A DNA stretch of 6,564 bases from an uncultured Lachnospiraceae bacterium (GTDB lineage: Bacteria > Bacillota > Clostridia > Lachnospirales > Lachnospiraceae): assembly GCA_910586955.1 (NCBI GenBank), contig CAJUMM010000016.1, forward strand, positions 36,859 through 43,422, written 5' to 3'. Under the pieces are notes generated by a model, which was not told where the DNA came from, did not search any database, and was given only the letters and a program-made list of their open reading frames with translations. Positions 5,957 to 6,564 of this stretch are shown here, one piece after another. The position numbers were made by a program, and so were the translations under genes. Each line of letters starts with the position of its first letter. Positions within the stretch are counted from its first letter, which is position 1.

Positions 5957-6564
5957 TCAGTGTTGTCTGTTGAAATACTGCTGTGCCCGGACACTTAAAT
6001 GGGACAGCTCGTCTATGAGCTTCTGGGCCTCGTCCCCGGAATGGATATTGGGGAAGGATAAGTCCCCGTAAAACTGGAGAGTAGTGCGGTCCGCAGGCTC
6101 CGCGAGATACAGGATTTCCGGGGTCGGACCCGGGAAGGGAGAGCTGATTTCCAAAGGTTTCTGTAGCTCCGGATGGGCCAGGATCCCGCTGACGGTATTG
6201 GGCATTCTAAGCTCGTTAAGCTCCCCCGCCAGAAGCATCTGGACAATGGGGGCGTTTTCCAGGACCGTGTTTTTGGGAATCACCGCCTCCCCCTCCTGCA
6301 GGGGGACCAGGTGGTCCTCGCCTACGGAGCGGGCCAGGCTGTCCAGGGCATTAGAGTCTTTTTGGGAAATAATTCCGCCCTTGGCTCTTCCGCCGCCTAT
6401 GGGATCGTTTTTGTGGCGGGGAATATTTCCACCCACAGACGTTATCGAGATTCCGTTGATGGTATTTGCTGCGTCTTTCGCCTTGTTGGCCGCAGCTTCC
6501 ATCCGGGAGGCATAGCTTTCCATCCGGGCGGCCAGGGTTTCGATCTGATCCGTCACCTCCTTTA
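5957..6564 (-). CDS. Tail tape measure protein, C-terminal part (5' end outside the window)
   Basis: The tape measure protein spans the tail tube lumen and sets tail length. About 202 C-terminal codons are seen. The part nearest the edge (IETLAARMESYASRMEAAANKAKDAANTI) is a helical repeat typical of such proteins. It is followed by a Gly-rich stretch (NDPIGGGRAKGGII), then SVGEDHLVPLQEGEAVIP, a motif common near the end of Gram-positive tape measures, and a closing LSFPNIHSGDEAQKLIDEL / AQQYF segment. A GTG at 6556 could be taken as a start, but the Shine-Dalgarno-like AAAGGAG abuts it with no spacing and the frame stays open to the edge (Lys-Glu before it), so I treat the gene as 5'-truncated by the window. 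The stop is TGA at 5957. Confidence 0.78.
   Translation of the reverse strand, partial: KEVTDQIETLAARMESYASRMEAAANKAKDAANTINGISITSVGGNIPRHKNDPIGGGRAKGGIISQKDSNALDSLARSVGEDHLVPLQEGEAVIPKNTVLENAPIVQMLLAGELNELRMPNTVSGILAHPELQKPLEISSPFPGPTPEILYLAEPADRTTLQFYGDLSFPNIHSGDEAQKLIDELSHLSVRAQQYFNRQH

Larger units (their letters stand above)
5893..5993 (-). other. Alternative 10-bp pairing between the tape measure coding end and the spacer
   Basis: TGTCCGGGCA (5893-5902) is the exact reverse complement of TGCCCGGACA (5984-5993), which lies in the last codons of the tape measure gene. The left arm shares bases 5898-5902 with the outer arm of the large hairpin, so the two structures exclude each other. 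Translation through 5984-5993 would open this pairing and free the bases for the downstream hairpin. The complementarity is seen; the switching is inference. Confidence 0.5.

Noticed and set aside
5739..6071. A 110-codon plus-strand frame spanning the spacer
   Set aside because: It crosses the end of the tape measure gene, the hairpins and the start of the 89-residue gene; its product is Cys/Phe/Ser-rich without resemblance to a known family, and the spacer is better explained by repeats and stems.
1..6564. A CRISPR array, tRNA, rRNA or defence gene
   Set aside because: No regularly spaced repeats of proper length, no cloverleaf-like segment and no enzymatic motifs were seen; the window is filled by tail genes on one strand.

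Overview
The window is one stretch of phage tail genes, all read leftwards (minus strand). The likely source is a prophage, phage or phage-derived particle of a Gram-positive anaerobe of the Clostridia, perhaps Lachnospiraceae-like. This rests on very strong Shine-Dalgarno sites of the AAAGGAGG type, TTG and GTG starts beside ATG, and the flavour of the tail proteins. No ribosomal, metabolic, integrase or lysis gene is present, so the host assignment is inference. All lengthy plus-strand reading frames are antisense shadows.

Layout in the direction of transcription (right to left). (1) The C-terminal part of a tail tape measure protein, entering from beyond the right edge and ending at 5957. 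(2) A 187-base spacer (5770-5956) that is not plain filler: it holds two hairpins with shared borders, an 18-base direct repeat, an 11-base tandem repeat and two mutually exclusive 10-bp pairings. (3) A small 89-residue OB-fold-like tail protein. (4) A ~430-residue candidate receptor-binding protein whose C-terminal half looks like the C-type-lectin / formylglycine-enzyme-like fold of many gut-phage tail-tip proteins. (5) A 420-residue protein with two fibronectin-III-like domains and a lectin/laminin-G-like jelly roll. (6) A 301-residue minor tail protein. (7) A 621-residue baseplate or tail-hub protein. (8) The first 45 codons of a further, unrecognised gene running off the left edge.

From the 89-residue gene onward the genes are packed with gaps or overlaps of a few bases: TGA and ATG share bases at 2922-2925, TAG-C-ATG at 2016-2022, and other gaps of 5 to 18 bases. 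This implies a single late transcript and translational coupling. Together the proteins would build the distal end of a tail: tape measure (length), OB-fold and hub (tip or baseplate core), and two different candidate surface-binding proteins (adhesion). The spacer behind the tape measure gene is the only non-coding interval of note and is the most unusual part of the window. No complete novel defence or mobile system is visible.
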